DNA of 64,000 nt from Sphingobacterium daejeonense (GTDB taxonomy: Bacteria > Bacteroidota > Bacteroidia > Sphingobacteriales > Sphingobacteriaceae): contig NZ_LR590470.1 of assembly GCF_901472535.1 (NCBI RefSeq), forward strand, positions 2,852,001 to 2,916,000, in the 5' to 3' direction. The notes under the pieces were generated by a model that was given only the letters and a program-made list of their open reading frames with translations, was not told where the DNA came from and ran no database searches. The stretch's first letter is position 1. Every line of letters begins with the position of its first letter. Shown piece after piece: positions 55,022 through 64,000 of this stretch. Position numbers and translations under genes: made by a program.

Positions 55022-56167
55022 TTACTCCATTGTCGCCAATACTTCTTCCATTTTGTCGATATTAAATCCGGTGCGAATTACTTTTCCGGACTTACTTTCA
55101 ATAATCATATACGTTGGGAAACTATTTAATCCCAAGGAATCCCTAAGTGTATTGGAAGTATCATCTCCAAACCAAAAGTTATCATACTTTAAAGGATGAT
55201 TATTTAAGTGCGCAGACCAAGTGTCCACCTGTTTATCTACAGATATTCCAATAAACTTAATGTTCTTTTTACTTTCAAGGGCTATTCTTTCATATTCAGG
55301 ATGTTGAGCCAAACAAGGCTTACACCAAGTTGCCCAAAAGTCTACTACTATATAATCTGCTTGATTCAATACATCTTTTATATTGATTTCTTCATTCTTT
55401 AAAGTGCTCATCCTAATATCTGGAAACGGAATTCCATCCTTAAGTTGATACCTGTTGTTTACCAATTCTTGATTTTTGAGCAATTCTTCTAGACTTCCAT
55501 CAGGCAGTTGATGAGTTTTTATTTCTGCAATCAGGTTATTGATGGTATCTAAGCTTCCATGCGTTAGTTGTTGTAGACCGGCTCCCATAAAGGGATCTTT
55601 TAAAAGATTGTTCACGTAGTTTATAGTAAGCAAGGAACTAGGGTATTTCTGCGCAATTTTCAGGTTTTCTGCCAATCCCCATTTGGCAACTTCTTCCTGA
55701 GGGAGGATTTTTTGTTCATAGATTTTGCGTTTCTCTCGAGATAACTTTTGCATTTCGGAGTTTTGTTTATTGATTTGGCTTCCTTTAATCAGGGCTAACT
55801 TTTCTTTAGCATCTATTTCTAATTCCATTTGATTGGAGTCGATTAATATTGCTATTGGATCCTTTTCCCATGAAACCTCACTCCTATCAAATAGTGCATC
55901 TTGCAAATTCAGTAAGGTTGGGAATTCAGATTTAGTGAGAACAAAATAGGCATGATACAATTTATCTTTCCCAGATCCAGCATGGACCTTAAACTCAAAT
56001 TTCCCATTGTTGATCTTCATATAATGATAGCCTTCCTTGGTAGAAAAATTTATAAAACCAACACTGTCCGGTAAATTTTTAATGATTCCTTTTACAGTTA
56101 CTTCTTGTGCACTGACCTGTTTTGTAATTAAAATAATTAGAAAAAAGAGAATAACATTTAACTTCAT
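55022..56167 (-). CDS. TlpA-type thioredoxin-like protein with DUF4369
   Basis: A 381-aa periplasmic protein. Signal MKLNVILFFLIILITKQVSAQ. N-terminal DUF4369 domain ('VTVKGIIKNLPDSVGFINFS'), helical linker, then a thioredoxin domain with active site 'VVDFWATWCKPCLAQHPEYE' and cis-Pro loop 'LNSFPTYMIIE'. Such proteins reduce disulfides or serve cytochrome maturation and are abundant in Bacteroidota. Confidence 0.88.
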   Translation of the reverse strand: MKLNVILFFLIILITKQVSAQEVTVKGIIKNLPDSVGFINFSTKEGYHYMKINNGKFEFKVHAGSGKDKLYHAYFVLTKSEFPTLLNLQDALFDRSEVSWEKDPIAILIDSNQMELEIDAKEKLALIKGSQINKQNSEMQKLSREKRKIYEQKILPQEEVAKWGLAENLKIAQKYPSSLLTINYVNNLLKDPFMGAGLQQLTHGSLDTINNLIAEIKTHQLPDGSLEELLKNQELVNNRYQLKDGIPFPDIRMSTLKNEEINIKDVLNQADYIVVDFWATWCKPCLAQHPEYERIALESKKNIKFIGISVDKQVDTWSAHLNNHPLKYDNFWFGDDTSNTLRDSLGLNSFPTYMIIESKSGKVIRTGFNIDKMEEVLATME

Positions 56168-56329
56168 AATTAGTTCATTTATTGCTATTTAATAAACGGT
56201 AAAAATGAAGAAATGTTTTGTAAACATGTTAAACTGAATAAGAATATGGTCAAACAAATATTTTTAATTTTTCAAGAACTATTTGCTGAAATCTTTGTCC
56301 TTAGGGTATAAATTAAATCATTAATTACT

Positions 56330-56860
56330 ATGGCTACAACAACAAAAGAGACAAAAGTAAAAGCAAAATCGGATGCAGCAAAAGATCTGCAGGATTTATT
56401 TGAAGATGGTTTAAAGGACATCTACTGGGCAGAGAAAGAACTTGTAAAGGCATTGCCTAAAATGGAGAAAAATGCTACTTCTCCAAAATTGAAGGCTGCC
56501 ATACAGGGACATCTTGAGGAAACCAAGGAACATGTCAGCAGATTGGAAGATGTTTTTAAATCCATTGGCGTAAAAGCAAAGGCTGAAAAATGCGATGCTA
56601 TGGCAGGATTGTTAGAGGAAGGAAAGGGCATAATGGAAGAAACAGAGCCAGGAGCAGTACGTGATGCTGGTATTATCGCAGCAGCTCAAAAAGTAGAACA
56701 TTACGAAATAGCTACTTATGGTACACTTGCTGCATTTGCAAAAGTATTGGAGCATAAAGATGCACTAAAAACTCTATTAAAAACCTTGGATGAGGAGAAA
56801 GCATGTGATGAAAAATTAACATCCATTGCTGATACAAACTTAAATTCCAAAGCGGAATAA
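56330..56860 (+). CDS. DUF892 ferritin-like protein (YciE/YciF-like)
   Basis: A 176-aa four-helix protein. 'DLKDIYWAEKELVKALPKME' (as GLKDIYWAE...), 'LEETKEHVSRLEDVFKSIG', 'AAAQKVEHYEIATYGTLAAF' and 'LDEEKACDEKLTSIA' carry the diiron Glu/His residues of the DUF892 family. These are stress-induced, usually osmotic or oxidative. N-terminus is lysine/threonine-rich. Confidence 0.9.
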   Translation: MATTTKETKVKAKSDAAKDLQDLFEDGLKDIYWAEKELVKALPKMEKNATSPKLKAAIQGHLEETKEHVSRLEDVFKSIGVKAKAEKCDAMAGLLEEGKGIMEETEPGAVRDAGIIAAAQKVEHYEIATYGTLAAFAKVLEHKDALKTLLKTLDEEKACDEKLTSIADTNLNSKAE

Positions 56861-56880
56861 TTTATATTATCTCTGAGAAA

Positions 56881-56913
56881 AGAAGGTTAGCAGTTGCTAA
56901 CCTTCTCTTTTTT
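56881..56913. terminator. Strong bidirectional terminator
   Basis: AGAAGGTTAGCA and TGCTAACCTTCT form a 12-bp stem followed by CTTTTTTC. On the other strand it is followed by TTTTCTCAG. It lies between the convergent DUF892 gene and the lipoprotein-like gene. Confidence 0.85.
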
Positions 56914-56922
56914 CAGGAATAT

Positions 56923-57886
56923 TTATTTGTTGTATTTATAAGTAATATAGGTTGAATAGAAAGAACCGTCACGTAACAAGGTTCTTTTTCGGGTTTCTTT
57001 AATTGGAAATCCATTTTCATTAAGTTCATATTGAGATGAAATTTTATAACTGTAGTCCATAACTCCTGTATTCAAGGGTTTTACATGAATTTCATCGATC
57101 AAAGATTTTGATTTTGTCATAAAGTCCGTAAAAAACGAAATCTTCCAAATCCACGGTAGATTCCACATAATCTACCACTTCATCAGATAACCACGCCAGT
57201 GACCATCCTTTTACATTATGAAATGGTGCTTTAGCTTTGGGATCAGTATTATATTTGATACTCACAGTTTGTGCTTCATAAGATCCTGAGCCTTTTTTTG
57301 CAGCAATATAAACTTCAACTTTACTTGGGTTTTCCGAACCTGTAAATGTAATTTCTCTGGTCTTTTTATTTTCACTATCATAATAACTAACCACTAATTG
57401 ATTTCCTTTATAGACATATTCTCTTCTAAATTTAGTGGCTATTGGTTCGACTCCGCCGCTCAGATTTTCAGTTATTTCTTTACTTACGATCCCTTTTGAA
57501 ACTTCATAATTATAGGCTGTATTCACAGTATACATCCCTAATTTAAGTTCTGAAGACTTGATTACATCTCCAAAGTTCTGATGGTCCTTCTCGAATACAT
57601 AAGATTTAGAACTCATTTTGTATGAAGCTCCTTCAGTTCCTTTGACTTCAGAAACTAAATAGTCTCCTTTAAATCTATAATTTCTATAAAAAGAAGTGTT
57701 AGTACTACTAGAAAGATAATTGATTTCTACAGGCAATATCAATGATGACTCTTCCTCCTCTTCCTCTTTTTCTTCTTCTTCCTCTTCTACCTCCGTCGGC
57801 TCAGGAAAGTAAACTTGATCATCATTATCTTTAAAGCCAATAAAAATTGTTAGTGTGAAAAACAAAATAATTTTAGCTATTTTCAT
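56923..57886 (-). CDS. DUF4595-like secreted protein (frameshift, altered lipobox)
   Basis: About 321 aa from ATG 57886 (MKIAKIILFFTLTIFIGF). The signal ends GFKDNDD, where a lipobox Cys would be expected (GCKDNDD), so lipidation is lost or the base is miscalled. A run of about 17 mostly Glu/Lys residues follows, then a beta-rich domain with regular strands ('YRFKGDYLVSEVKGTEG', 'REYVYKGNQLVVSYYDSENK') as in DUF4595-type proteins. The frame breaks at about 57133 in a T/A run and continues 'FFTDFMTKSKSLIDEIHVK'. Confidence 0.65.
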
Positions 57887-58327
57887 GTCAGTAAAAAATT
57901 GGTTTCTCAAAATTATTTACTTAATTTTTATTTATAAATACCCAACCTAAGGTATTTAACACTTCCTTTAACTAGATAAAACCACCTGTTTTATGAATTA
58001 TGAAATATTAAATGCCAAATCAGATTGATTTACAAAATTTAAAATTCATTCTAACCTAAATTATTCTTCCGCCAAATCAATTATTTTAGAATTTTATTAA
58101 TCAGCCAAACGCTGATTGAAGGAGATTTTAAGAAGAAAATTAAAAATCATCATAAATTACCTTTCCTTCATCTCAGGAATTCATTTAGCATTTTAGTTTA
58201 AGAGCTTTAAATCAACCTTTATTTTTCAATTTTTTTTCTAAAAAATATTCTATTCTTAAATATTGACCTTCTAGCCCAAATAGTCAAGTTACTATATTGT
58301 TGCATATCAAACAATTATAAACATAAA
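57887..58327. other. Intergenic, no gene seen
   Basis: About 440 bp of AT-rich DNA between divergent genes. The only structure noted is a small hairpin AATCAGC/GCTGATT at 58099-58117. Promoters of the fimbrillin-like operon should lie in the last part, but none matches TAnnTTTG convincingly. Confidence 0.5.
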
Positions 58328-58471
58328 ATGTCTTTTAGGTTAATTTTAAATTCCTTAAAATCAATAATTGCAGTGATATTGATATCCAGTAACGGTGTAG
58401 AAGCTAATCTACAAATCCAATCAAACAACTTTGGTTACCTAAAACAACTAATAGGAAAATCAATTAACTAA
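58328..58471 (+). CDS. Possible small exported peptide
   Basis: A 47-aa frame MSFRLILNSLKSIIAVILIS... that looks like a signal peptide followed by 20 polar residues. No family. Included because it precedes the fimbrillin-like genes on the same strand. Confidence 0.3.
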   Translation: MSFRLILNSLKSIIAVILISSNGVEANLQIQSNNFGYLKQLIGKSIN

Positions 58472-58553
58472 ATAATTTTGTGAAGTCAATTCTAAGAGCT
58501 AAAAATTTCTATGCTCCAATGAATTATCATTTACATAATATCAATATCATACA

Positions 58554-58721
58554 ATGAAAAAACATTACCATAAACCCATAATTACCATTGAGAATATCAT
58601 TCTTGAGGAAGGTATTGCCAGTGGGTCAGCTTTTATCAGACCAGGCAATGAAAATGATGAAGTATTTGAGGAATGGCATCAGGACGATAATCAAACTAAA
58701 GAGTTTGATTGGAATTTTTAA
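58554..58721 (+). CDS. Small protein upstream of fimbrillin-like gene
   Basis: A 55-aa protein, MKKHYHKPIITIENIILEEG, with 'IASGSAFIRPGNENDEVFEE' and 'WHQDDNQTKEFDWNF'. Short proteins with a KP..IE..LE..IASGS..I.PG pattern are usual in front of fimbrillin-like lipoprotein genes in Sphingobacteriaceae (recognised by pattern). Ends 19 bp before the next start; same operon. Confidence 0.65.
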   Translation: MKKHYHKPIITIENIILEEGIASGSAFIRPGNENDEVFEEWHQDDNQTKEFDWNF

Positions 58722-58740
58722 CCAAAAATTAGCGAATAAA

Positions 58741-60369
58741 ATGTTTAAAGATAACACGAAAATTAAGGGAATTAAATTATTGGCATTTATAGCATTGGTC
58801 GTATTGATCATCCTTGCCTCTTGTCAAAAATCCAAGGATGAATCCATAGGAAATTCTGAGGCAAAACTGAAGGTTAACCTTTCCGTTGGTGAACCAGAGG
58901 AAGAAAAAATAGTTGTTGCTGGCAGGCAGACAACAAGGAGATCGACTGGCACTGTTCAGCGATCAAATATTAACTTAGGCGGTGGGATGTCTCTCGAAGT
59001 GACAGTTTCTGAATCTGAACAACCTAGAATGATGGAAGGTAGTACCAAAAATTCTAGCTCAGCAACTGCATTGAAAGCTTCTGGTAGCAGCGTGCTCAAG
59101 GTTCTTGAAAAAGACACTAAATATAGAGTCGTAGTATACAACGAATCGGGCAGATATTTAGAAACCCATGACTACGTGTACGGAAATGAGACATCTGCTC
59201 CTGCCTTTCCTTTATTTGCTGGCGAAAACCTATACTTTTATTGTTTACTCTGTAAATAGCAAGACCGAAATTCCGGACATCGAAAGTCAAGAAAATCTTG
59301 AAACTGCTAAACTTAAAGATATTACAAGTGATTTGATGTTCTTCAAGAAGACTTTAGAAGTTAACCCGGGTGACAATAATCTAAATGCAATCCTACAACA
59401 TCAATTTAGCCAAATTACTACAACTCTAGAGATGGACGAAAATATGACAGGTTCTATTGAATCTTTGAATGGAACAGCTTTTGGACCAACCAAAAAATTC
59501 GGCAACTTTAAGGTTTATTGATGGAAGCTTAGAATTTCCGAACGGTGAAGCGAATGCTAGTGTTGCCTTTTCCTAATGTTCAGCCCGGAATAAGGACCAT
59601 AACCAGCGATCCCTCATTTCTTATCAGTCCATCGACTACTACTGCAAATTTTAAAATTGCTTCCATGGTCATTGATTCGGAAACAAAAACAGAAATCTCA
59701 ATCCCCGACATCAAAATTACTCCAGGACATCGATACAATTTAATAATCAAGATTAAATCCTGTCTTCAAGATGTGACCTCGGCGGATCTAAACTGGGATT
59801 ATGATGGTACCAGCTGGAGAGTAGGTCGAACAACTTATTATGGAATATATAAGGATGATGAGAGACGCTATTACCAAAATGGTGAACTAATTTACAACGA
59901 ATTTACAGCACCTGAAGCAAACTATGGGTTCCAGTTTGATATTATTCAATTTGACAATGCCTTTAATATGAAGGTCAATGGAAAACACATTTTCAGTAAT
60001 TCAGATAGAGATCAAATTCAATTTGAAACAGTTGGCGGACCAGGGGGAACTACAAATATCGAATTTGAAGACAGCACTCAATACGGTGAAAATATGGATA
60101 TGATCTACGACCTGAGAGGAACTTTAGAAAGACCTATCCTGCGAATTATGATAAGCAGAAATGGAGAGGTAAAAATGTTTGGCAGCAAAGTAAATAATGG
60201 ATCACTATTTCCTCTCAAATTAAAAGATGGAAAGACATTCAACAATGTCATTTGGAATAAAACAGGAAGTAATTCAGTAGTTGTTTCACAGCAGGTGTCA
60301 GGACCTACAGTAATTATTGGAAAAGGTAGAGGTAGAAAGACAATTAAGTGCAGAAAAACAGGATTATAG
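58741..60369 (+). CDS. Fimbrillin-like lipoprotein (frameshifts)
   Basis: About 542 aa. Signal with lipobox: MFKDNTKIKGIKLLAFIALV ... LASCQKS. Two beta-sandwich halves: 'TALKASGSSVLKVLEKDTKY', 'RVVVYNESGRYLETHDYVYG', then 'DITSDLMFFKKTLEVNPGDN' and 'ILQHQFSQITTTLEMDENMT', 'IKITPGHRYNLIIKIK', as in Mfa-like/FimA family. Frame breaks near 59230 and about 59515-59575 are each mended by one base. Likely a minor fimbria or surface protein. Confidence 0.7.
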
Positions 60370-60644
60370 AATTAGAGAATTAACAGAATTTTTGCATGGT
60401 CTATATAAATTGAATACAAATATCAAAATAAGGAAAGAAAAATTTATAAAAACTACTTAACATTCTGAAAATATATACAGCCTATTGCAAAGGGGTTATA
60501 TAAAAACGATTTTAATTAATCATTTAACAGATAATTAAAATGGGATTTATATAATCCTTTTATTTTTATGAAAGAGGACGATCGGAAAAGTAGTTCTAGA
60601 CTCTGGATTTAAGAATCAATTGTAATAAACTTTTAAAATAAGGC

Positions 60645-61025
60645 ATGTTCAAAAATGAATTAACTTACACCTGCATTGGATGTGCGATGAAGGTTCATAA
60701 TACTTTGGGTAATGGATTTCAGGAAAAAATCTATCAGCGATGTTTTGCGATCGAATTGCATAGGTCTGGTTTGCAGTTTCAGCCTGAAAAGAATCAATCG
60801 ATATATTATGAAAACATTAAAGTAGGTGTAAGAAGAGCTGATTTCGTTGTAGAAAATCAATTAATTATTGAATTGAAGGCTGTAATAAAATTAGATGATG
60901 CAAACCTTGCCCAAGCAAAAAATTATGTAAAAATGTATGATTTCCCTTTAGGATTATTAATAAATTTTGGCGGAGTCAGCCTGGAATATAAACTAATCTT
61001 CAACCCAAAATATAACAAAACCTAA
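60645..61025 (+). CDS. GxxExxY protein
   Basis: A 126-aa member of the GxxExxY family: 'TLGNGFQEKIYQRCFAIEL' contains the signature, with 'RRADFVVENQLIIELKAVIK' (PD-(D/E)XK-like D...ExK pattern) and 'QAKNYVKMYDFPLGLLINFG'. The family is common in Bacteroidota; a nuclease or RNA-related role has been suggested but not settled. A 275-bp gap before it shows no gene. Confidence 0.85.
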   Translation: MFKNELTYTCIGCAMKVHNTLGNGFQEKIYQRCFAIELHRSGLQFQPEKNQSIYYENIKVGVRRADFVVENQLIIELKAVIKLDDANLAQAKNYVKMYDFPLGLLINFGGVSLEYKLIFNPKYNKT

Positions 61026-61078
61026 TACCCCAACATTAATCCATTTAATCCTTAAATTCTGTCAATTCTTAAATTCTG

Positions 61079-61123
61079 TTAATCCTGTTAATCCTGTTAA
61101 TCCTGTTAATCCTGATAATTCTG
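61079..61123. repeat. 9-bp tandem repeat (TTAATCCTG)
   Basis: Four perfect TTAATCCTG units and one ATAATTCTG, immediately before the stop codon of the DEAD-box gene. A looser TTAAATTCTGTCAATTC version precedes it. Confidence 0.85.
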
Positions 61124-62398
61124 TTATTTTTTCTTATTTTTTCTTGTCATCCTTGCCTTTTCTCCGCTTCCGTAATTATAAGTTTTGCTGTTGCTTTCTT
61201 TCTTTTTATGGAATGCACCGCCACGACTTTCATCGATTACCTCTTTTTCTTTAGGTGCGTCTGACGGCTTATAGATTACCAATTCTTCTGGCAATGGCAT
61301 TACAGGAATCTTTTTGCCTAGCGACTGTTCAATTTTCTTCACTTCTGGCAGTTCTATGTCCGTTGCAAATGTTATCGCAATTGCTTCTTCCTCTGGAGTT
61401 TTGAGAACATGCTGAATAAATTCATCTCTATTTTCTGGGATTTCAAAATGGAAGATAAATGGAATTCCATTGAGGTCGATATTTTCCAGGCCTTCATTGG
61501 CAACTATTAGAACTCTTGCCTTCGGGTTAGATTTAAATAGATTGATATCGTCAAACCCAGGGTCATCGAAGAATAGCGGATTAAGTATTGCGGCTTCACC
61601 TTTTTTGACGTGCAATCTATGGAGTAAGTTTTGTGCAGTTTGTTTTGTATTGACAAACACAACGACCTTATCAAAGACATCGTCATCTTGCATCAGGTTG
61701 TTGAGTAAATTGATTTTAGTGGTAAAGTTTGGAACTTGATAGAGCATTAAATCATGTGTTTCAGTTTCCACATCACCTAAGTCATCTACTTCGATCAATG
61801 TTGCGAAAGGCATAAAAGGATCAATCATCAAATGTAGTTTTTCATGCTCTACGGTACTGAAAGCCAAATACTGTACATTTCCGCAAGACTGTGCTAATTC
61901 GCGAACATTGGTCTGCATACCTTGTTTTACGATTTCTTCGGCATCATCGATGATAAAAGTCTGGATACGATTTAAGTTTAGGCCAAGTTTAAGGTATACA
62001 GCTCTGGCACGAGGAGGTGTAGCAACGACGATGTCTACCCCGCGCACCAGGTCTTCGATCTCCTCTTCCATCCCACCGCTGGTTTTCAGTCCCATGATAT
62101 GCAGGTTCTTATTTTTGCTGATAGTATAGAAACGTTCAACGATTTCATTGATTCGTTCTTCATTTGGGGCTAATATCAATACCTTTGGCGCTTCATCATC
62201 CGTATATTTCAGGCGCATTAAAACTCCAAGAACATAGGTTGTGGTCTTTCCGGCACCATCGGGAGCAATTCCGATAACGCTATGTCCACCCACAATACGG
62301 GAAAGGGTCCGCAATTGAAATTCCTTTGCCGTAAAATAACCCAACTCACTCATATTTGAATGAAGACGCTTGCTTAGTTTTAATTTATCTAATGACAC
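61124..62398 (-). CDS. DEAD/DEAH-box RNA helicase-like protein
   Basis: A 424-aa protein. 'LGYFTAKEFQLRTLSRIVGG' (Q motif), 'VIGIAPDGAGKTTTYVLGV' (Walker A), 'VDIVVATPPRARAVYLK', 'FIIDDAEEIVKQGM' (DDAE in place of DEAD), 'KVVVFVNTKQTAQNLLHRL' and a weak motif VI ('ENRDEFIQHVLKTP' lacks the usual HRIGR). The departures in motifs II and VI suggest reduced or specialised ATPase activity, as in divergent Bacteroidota RhlE-like paralogues. Basic C-terminal tail. Confidence 0.82.
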   Translation of the reverse strand: MSLDKLKLSKRLHSNMSELGYFTAKEFQLRTLSRIVGGHSVIGIAPDGAGKTTTYVLGVLMRLKYTDDEAPKVLILAPNEERINEIVERFYTISKNKNLHIMGLKTSGGMEEEIEDLVRGVDIVVATPPRARAVYLKLGLNLNRIQTFIIDDAEEIVKQGMQTNVRELAQSCGNVQYLAFSTVEHEKLHLMIDPFMPFATLIEVDDLGDVETETHDLMLYQVPNFTTKINLLNNLMQDDDVFDKVVVFVNTKQTAQNLLHRLHVKKGEAAILNPLFFDDPGFDDINLFKSNPKARVLIVANEGLENIDLNGIPFIFHFEIPENRDEFIQHVLKTPEEEAIAITFATDIELPEVKKIEQSLGKKIPVMPLPEELVIYKPSDAPKEKEVIDESRGGAFHKKKESNSKTYNYGSGEKARMTRKNKKK

Positions 62399-62542
62399 CT
62401 TTGAAAAATATTTGATGAAAGGACAAAGGTATAGAAAACTATCCTAAAAACTTTAGAATCCTTTATCTTGACAATCTATTCACATATTTTATTTCAAATA
62501 GAGACTTAATGACTTATTGATTTAGAAGATAAGGCAGGGAAA

Positions 62543-63208
62543 TCAAAGTTTACCATTTTTCCTAAAGCGTTCAAATTCTTTTTTATCCTTGATGAGTAAT
62601 GGTAAAAAATCGGCCATCCTAGCTTGGAAGATTTCATTTTCATTGATAGGAACTTTGACCAAAAGATATTGGGATTGGTCTAGACCTTTGGTTTGAGTGA
62701 GTAAATCGCAATATTCTTCGATATTCAATTTTATAGGGTGATAGCCTTCACTGGTACTATAGATTATTAAATCTTTTTCAGCTTTATTATCATCGATATT
62801 AAAACATACACATCCATTTTCTTCCATATCATAGAAGTCAAAAGGTCTTAAGTTTTTCATTTTTTCTTGATCTTCTAAATCCTTAAACCATAGCACATCC
62901 TGCCAACCAAGATTATCAAATCCATAGAATGAATCATGGAGAGTAAGAATATAGATCTTACCATTGACTTGATACCTTTTTCCCTTGATTTCAAGTTCAT
63001 GCTTGAAGCTCCAGCTAATATTTACAAATCCGATTTCAGTATAGAAAGCTTTAATATCCTCTGATAACTGAATCTGAAAATCAGATTCAATTTGCTTGAA
63101 TTCATCGATTGGAGAAGGATAGCCTATTTCTGCTTCCTTTATACTAATTTCTGAATAGCCTTCTAAATCAGAAATAATCCTTTCAAACAGTTCTCTATAT
63201 TTTTTCAT
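62543..63208 (-). CDS. SMI1/KNR4-family protein, probable immunity protein
   Basis: A 221-aa protein of the SMI1/KNR4 fold: 'PSPIDEFKQIESDFQIQLSE', 'DIKAFYTEIGFVNISW', 'FYGFDNLGWQDVLWFKDLED', 'ENGCVCFNIDDNKAEKDLII'. This superfamily supplies immunity proteins for polymorphic toxins. It lies 64 bp downstream of the nuclease-toxin C-terminus on the same strand, the standard toxin-immunity order. Confidence 0.78.
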   Translation of the reverse strand: MKKYRELFERIISDLEGYSEISIKEAEIGYPSPIDEFKQIESDFQIQLSEDIKAFYTEIGFVNISWSFKHELEIKGKRYQVNGKIYILTLHDSFYGFDNLGWQDVLWFKDLEDQEKMKNLRPFDFYDMEENGCVCFNIDDNKAEKDLIIYSTSEGYHPIKLNIEEYCDLLTQTKGLDQSQYLLVKVPINENEIFQARMADFLPLLIKDKKEFERFRKNGKL

Positions 63209-63272
63209 TTTGAACTAAATATTTCTAACCTTATTTTGAGCAATGGCATCTTGGAACCATACTTAAATACTT

Positions 63273-64000
63273 TTACAAATCTCCTATTTCCCTAATTATG
63301 AACCATTTTTTATATAAATCCATCGGTTTGCTAACTTGCATTTTCCCTTCTTTATCTTTGTAAACTACAGGTTGATTATAAACCATAGTTCCCCATTTCT
63401 GGTTTAGATCGCGATATAATGGCCATAAATTTGAAACTTTATCTTTTCCTTCGAAACCTAAATCCTTTACATGGTCGACATCGTATTTATTCAGATCCAA
63501 ATAATAATTATCGACTAATAAAGACCTAAAACGATCTTTTTCACTGGTACCGTCTTTTTTATTACGGATTAATTTTGTTCCTATATCTGGAAAATTCTCA
63601 GCATCAACACCGATCATAATAAACTTGCTTCCCTCCCCTGTTTCTTTATTCTTGTCTTTATAAGAAGTTTTTTTGGTTGGAGGAATTTCTAACCTGGTTT
63701 TTTGATAAATGGAAGCTGATTCAATTGGATCAGGTGGATTCATTCCCTTCATTTTCCACAAAGAATCCTTTGGGATAAGATCATTTACAGTTTGCATGTG
63801 CCCACGTTTAGTCCAACGGATAGGAATTGGATTTTCATAGGATCCGTCTGGCAGATCTTTTTCGGAAATCAGGTCAGCGACATACGCAGAAAGCTGCCCC
63901 ATCAATTCTTTTAGTCTATCTTTTCTATCTTGATAAATTTTCTTTTTTTCTTCGGAAGACAATGATTTCTGCGGTGGAAATGCATTTGTGATCTTTTTGA
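63273..64000 (-). CDS. C-terminal part of polymorphic nuclease toxin (runs off window)
   Basis: Open to the window edge (…KKITNAFPPQKSLSSEEKK), so only the last ~240 residues are seen. The end 'LNKYDVDHVKDLGFEGKDKV' plus 'SNLWPLYRDLNQKWG' is the HNH/DHxxDL-type nuclease end common in polymorphic and contact-dependent toxins (Asp-His, Asn). It is followed by an SMI1/KNR4 immunity gene. The delivery domain should lie to the right, beyond the window. Confidence 0.7.
   Translation of the reverse strand, partial: KKITNAFPPQKSLSSEEKKKIYQDRKDRLKELMGQLSAYVADLISEKDLPDGSYENPIPIRWTKRGHMQTVNDLIPKDSLWKMKGMNPPDPIESASIYQKTRLEIPPTKKTSYKDKNKETGEGSKFIMIGVDAENFPDIGTKLIRNKKDGTSEKDRFRSLLVDNYYLDLNKYDVDHVKDLGFEGKDKVSNLWPLYRDLNQKWGTMVYNQPVVYKDKEGKMQVSKPMDLYKKWFIIREIGDL

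Overview
The window is chromosomal DNA of a Bacteroidota bacterium, most likely in the family Sphingobacteriaceae (Sphingobacterium/Pedobacter-like). This rests on AT-rich DNA, TAnnTTTG promoter elements, lipoprotein-rich coding, secreted oxidoreductases with RR-type leaders, S9 dipeptidyl peptidase, DUF5916, fimbrillin-like and TlpA/DUF4369 proteins. Placement to genus is inference. At least fifteen genes, including the housekeeping gene mnmE, are interrupted by single-base indels, mostly in homopolymers. This looks like residual sequencing error, so I annotate such genes at full length with the frameshift noted.

Layout. 1-17 kb is ordinary chromosome: a monooxygenase-like protein, aldo/keto reductase, metallo-hydrolase plus WYL regulator, Gfo/Idh/MocA oxidoreductase, DUF5916 outer-membrane-type protein, S9 peptidase, MFS exporter, GNAT, and a minus-strand sugar operon (epimerase, ROK kinase, SIS isomerase). 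Two repeat-rich intergenic zones (1-1100 and 13.3-14.35 kb) carry the same family of small palindromes, and each holds a ~164-bp composite palindrome with conserved ends and an unrelated ~30-bp hairpin core.

18.9-43.7 kb is an integrated mobile element of about 24.8 kb. It sits at the 3' end of mnmE and is bounded by a 17-bp direct repeat that rebuilds the mnmE stop codon. From the left it carries HTH/zinc-finger protein, tyrosine integrase, unknown cargo protein, excisionase-like HTH, RecA-fold ATPase, DUF6371/Toprim primase-like protein, small paralogous proteins, a terminase-small-subunit-like HTH protein, a PIN toxin-like pair, a 2.1-kb non-coding zone with very unusual short-repeat architecture, then phage tail genes (tape measure, tail protein), a spanin-like protein, a fimbrial-type lipoprotein, and a right arm of small minus-strand genes including GIY-YIG and HNH nucleases. 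No capsid, portal or large terminase is visible: it is a tail-only prophage remnant or a satellite-like element.

43.7-53 kb is a decayed accessory zone. It has degenerate copies of right-arm genes of the same type of element, a GH30 glycosidase, a broken SNF2 helicase, a PD-(D/E)XK-like nuclease, a broken NUDIX gene and an intact 1049-aa PLD/helicase/DUF3427 protein (a defence-like cluster). 53-64 kb returns to chromosome-like genes: rifampin ADP-ribosyltransferase (arr), an LspA-like signal peptidase, TlpA-type thioredoxin, DUF892 ferritin-like protein, a fimbrillin-like operon, GxxExxY, a DEAD-box helicase, and an SMI1/KNR4 immunity-like gene directly downstream of the C-terminal part of a nuclease-type toxin that runs off the window end. 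No tRNA, rRNA or CRISPR array was seen.
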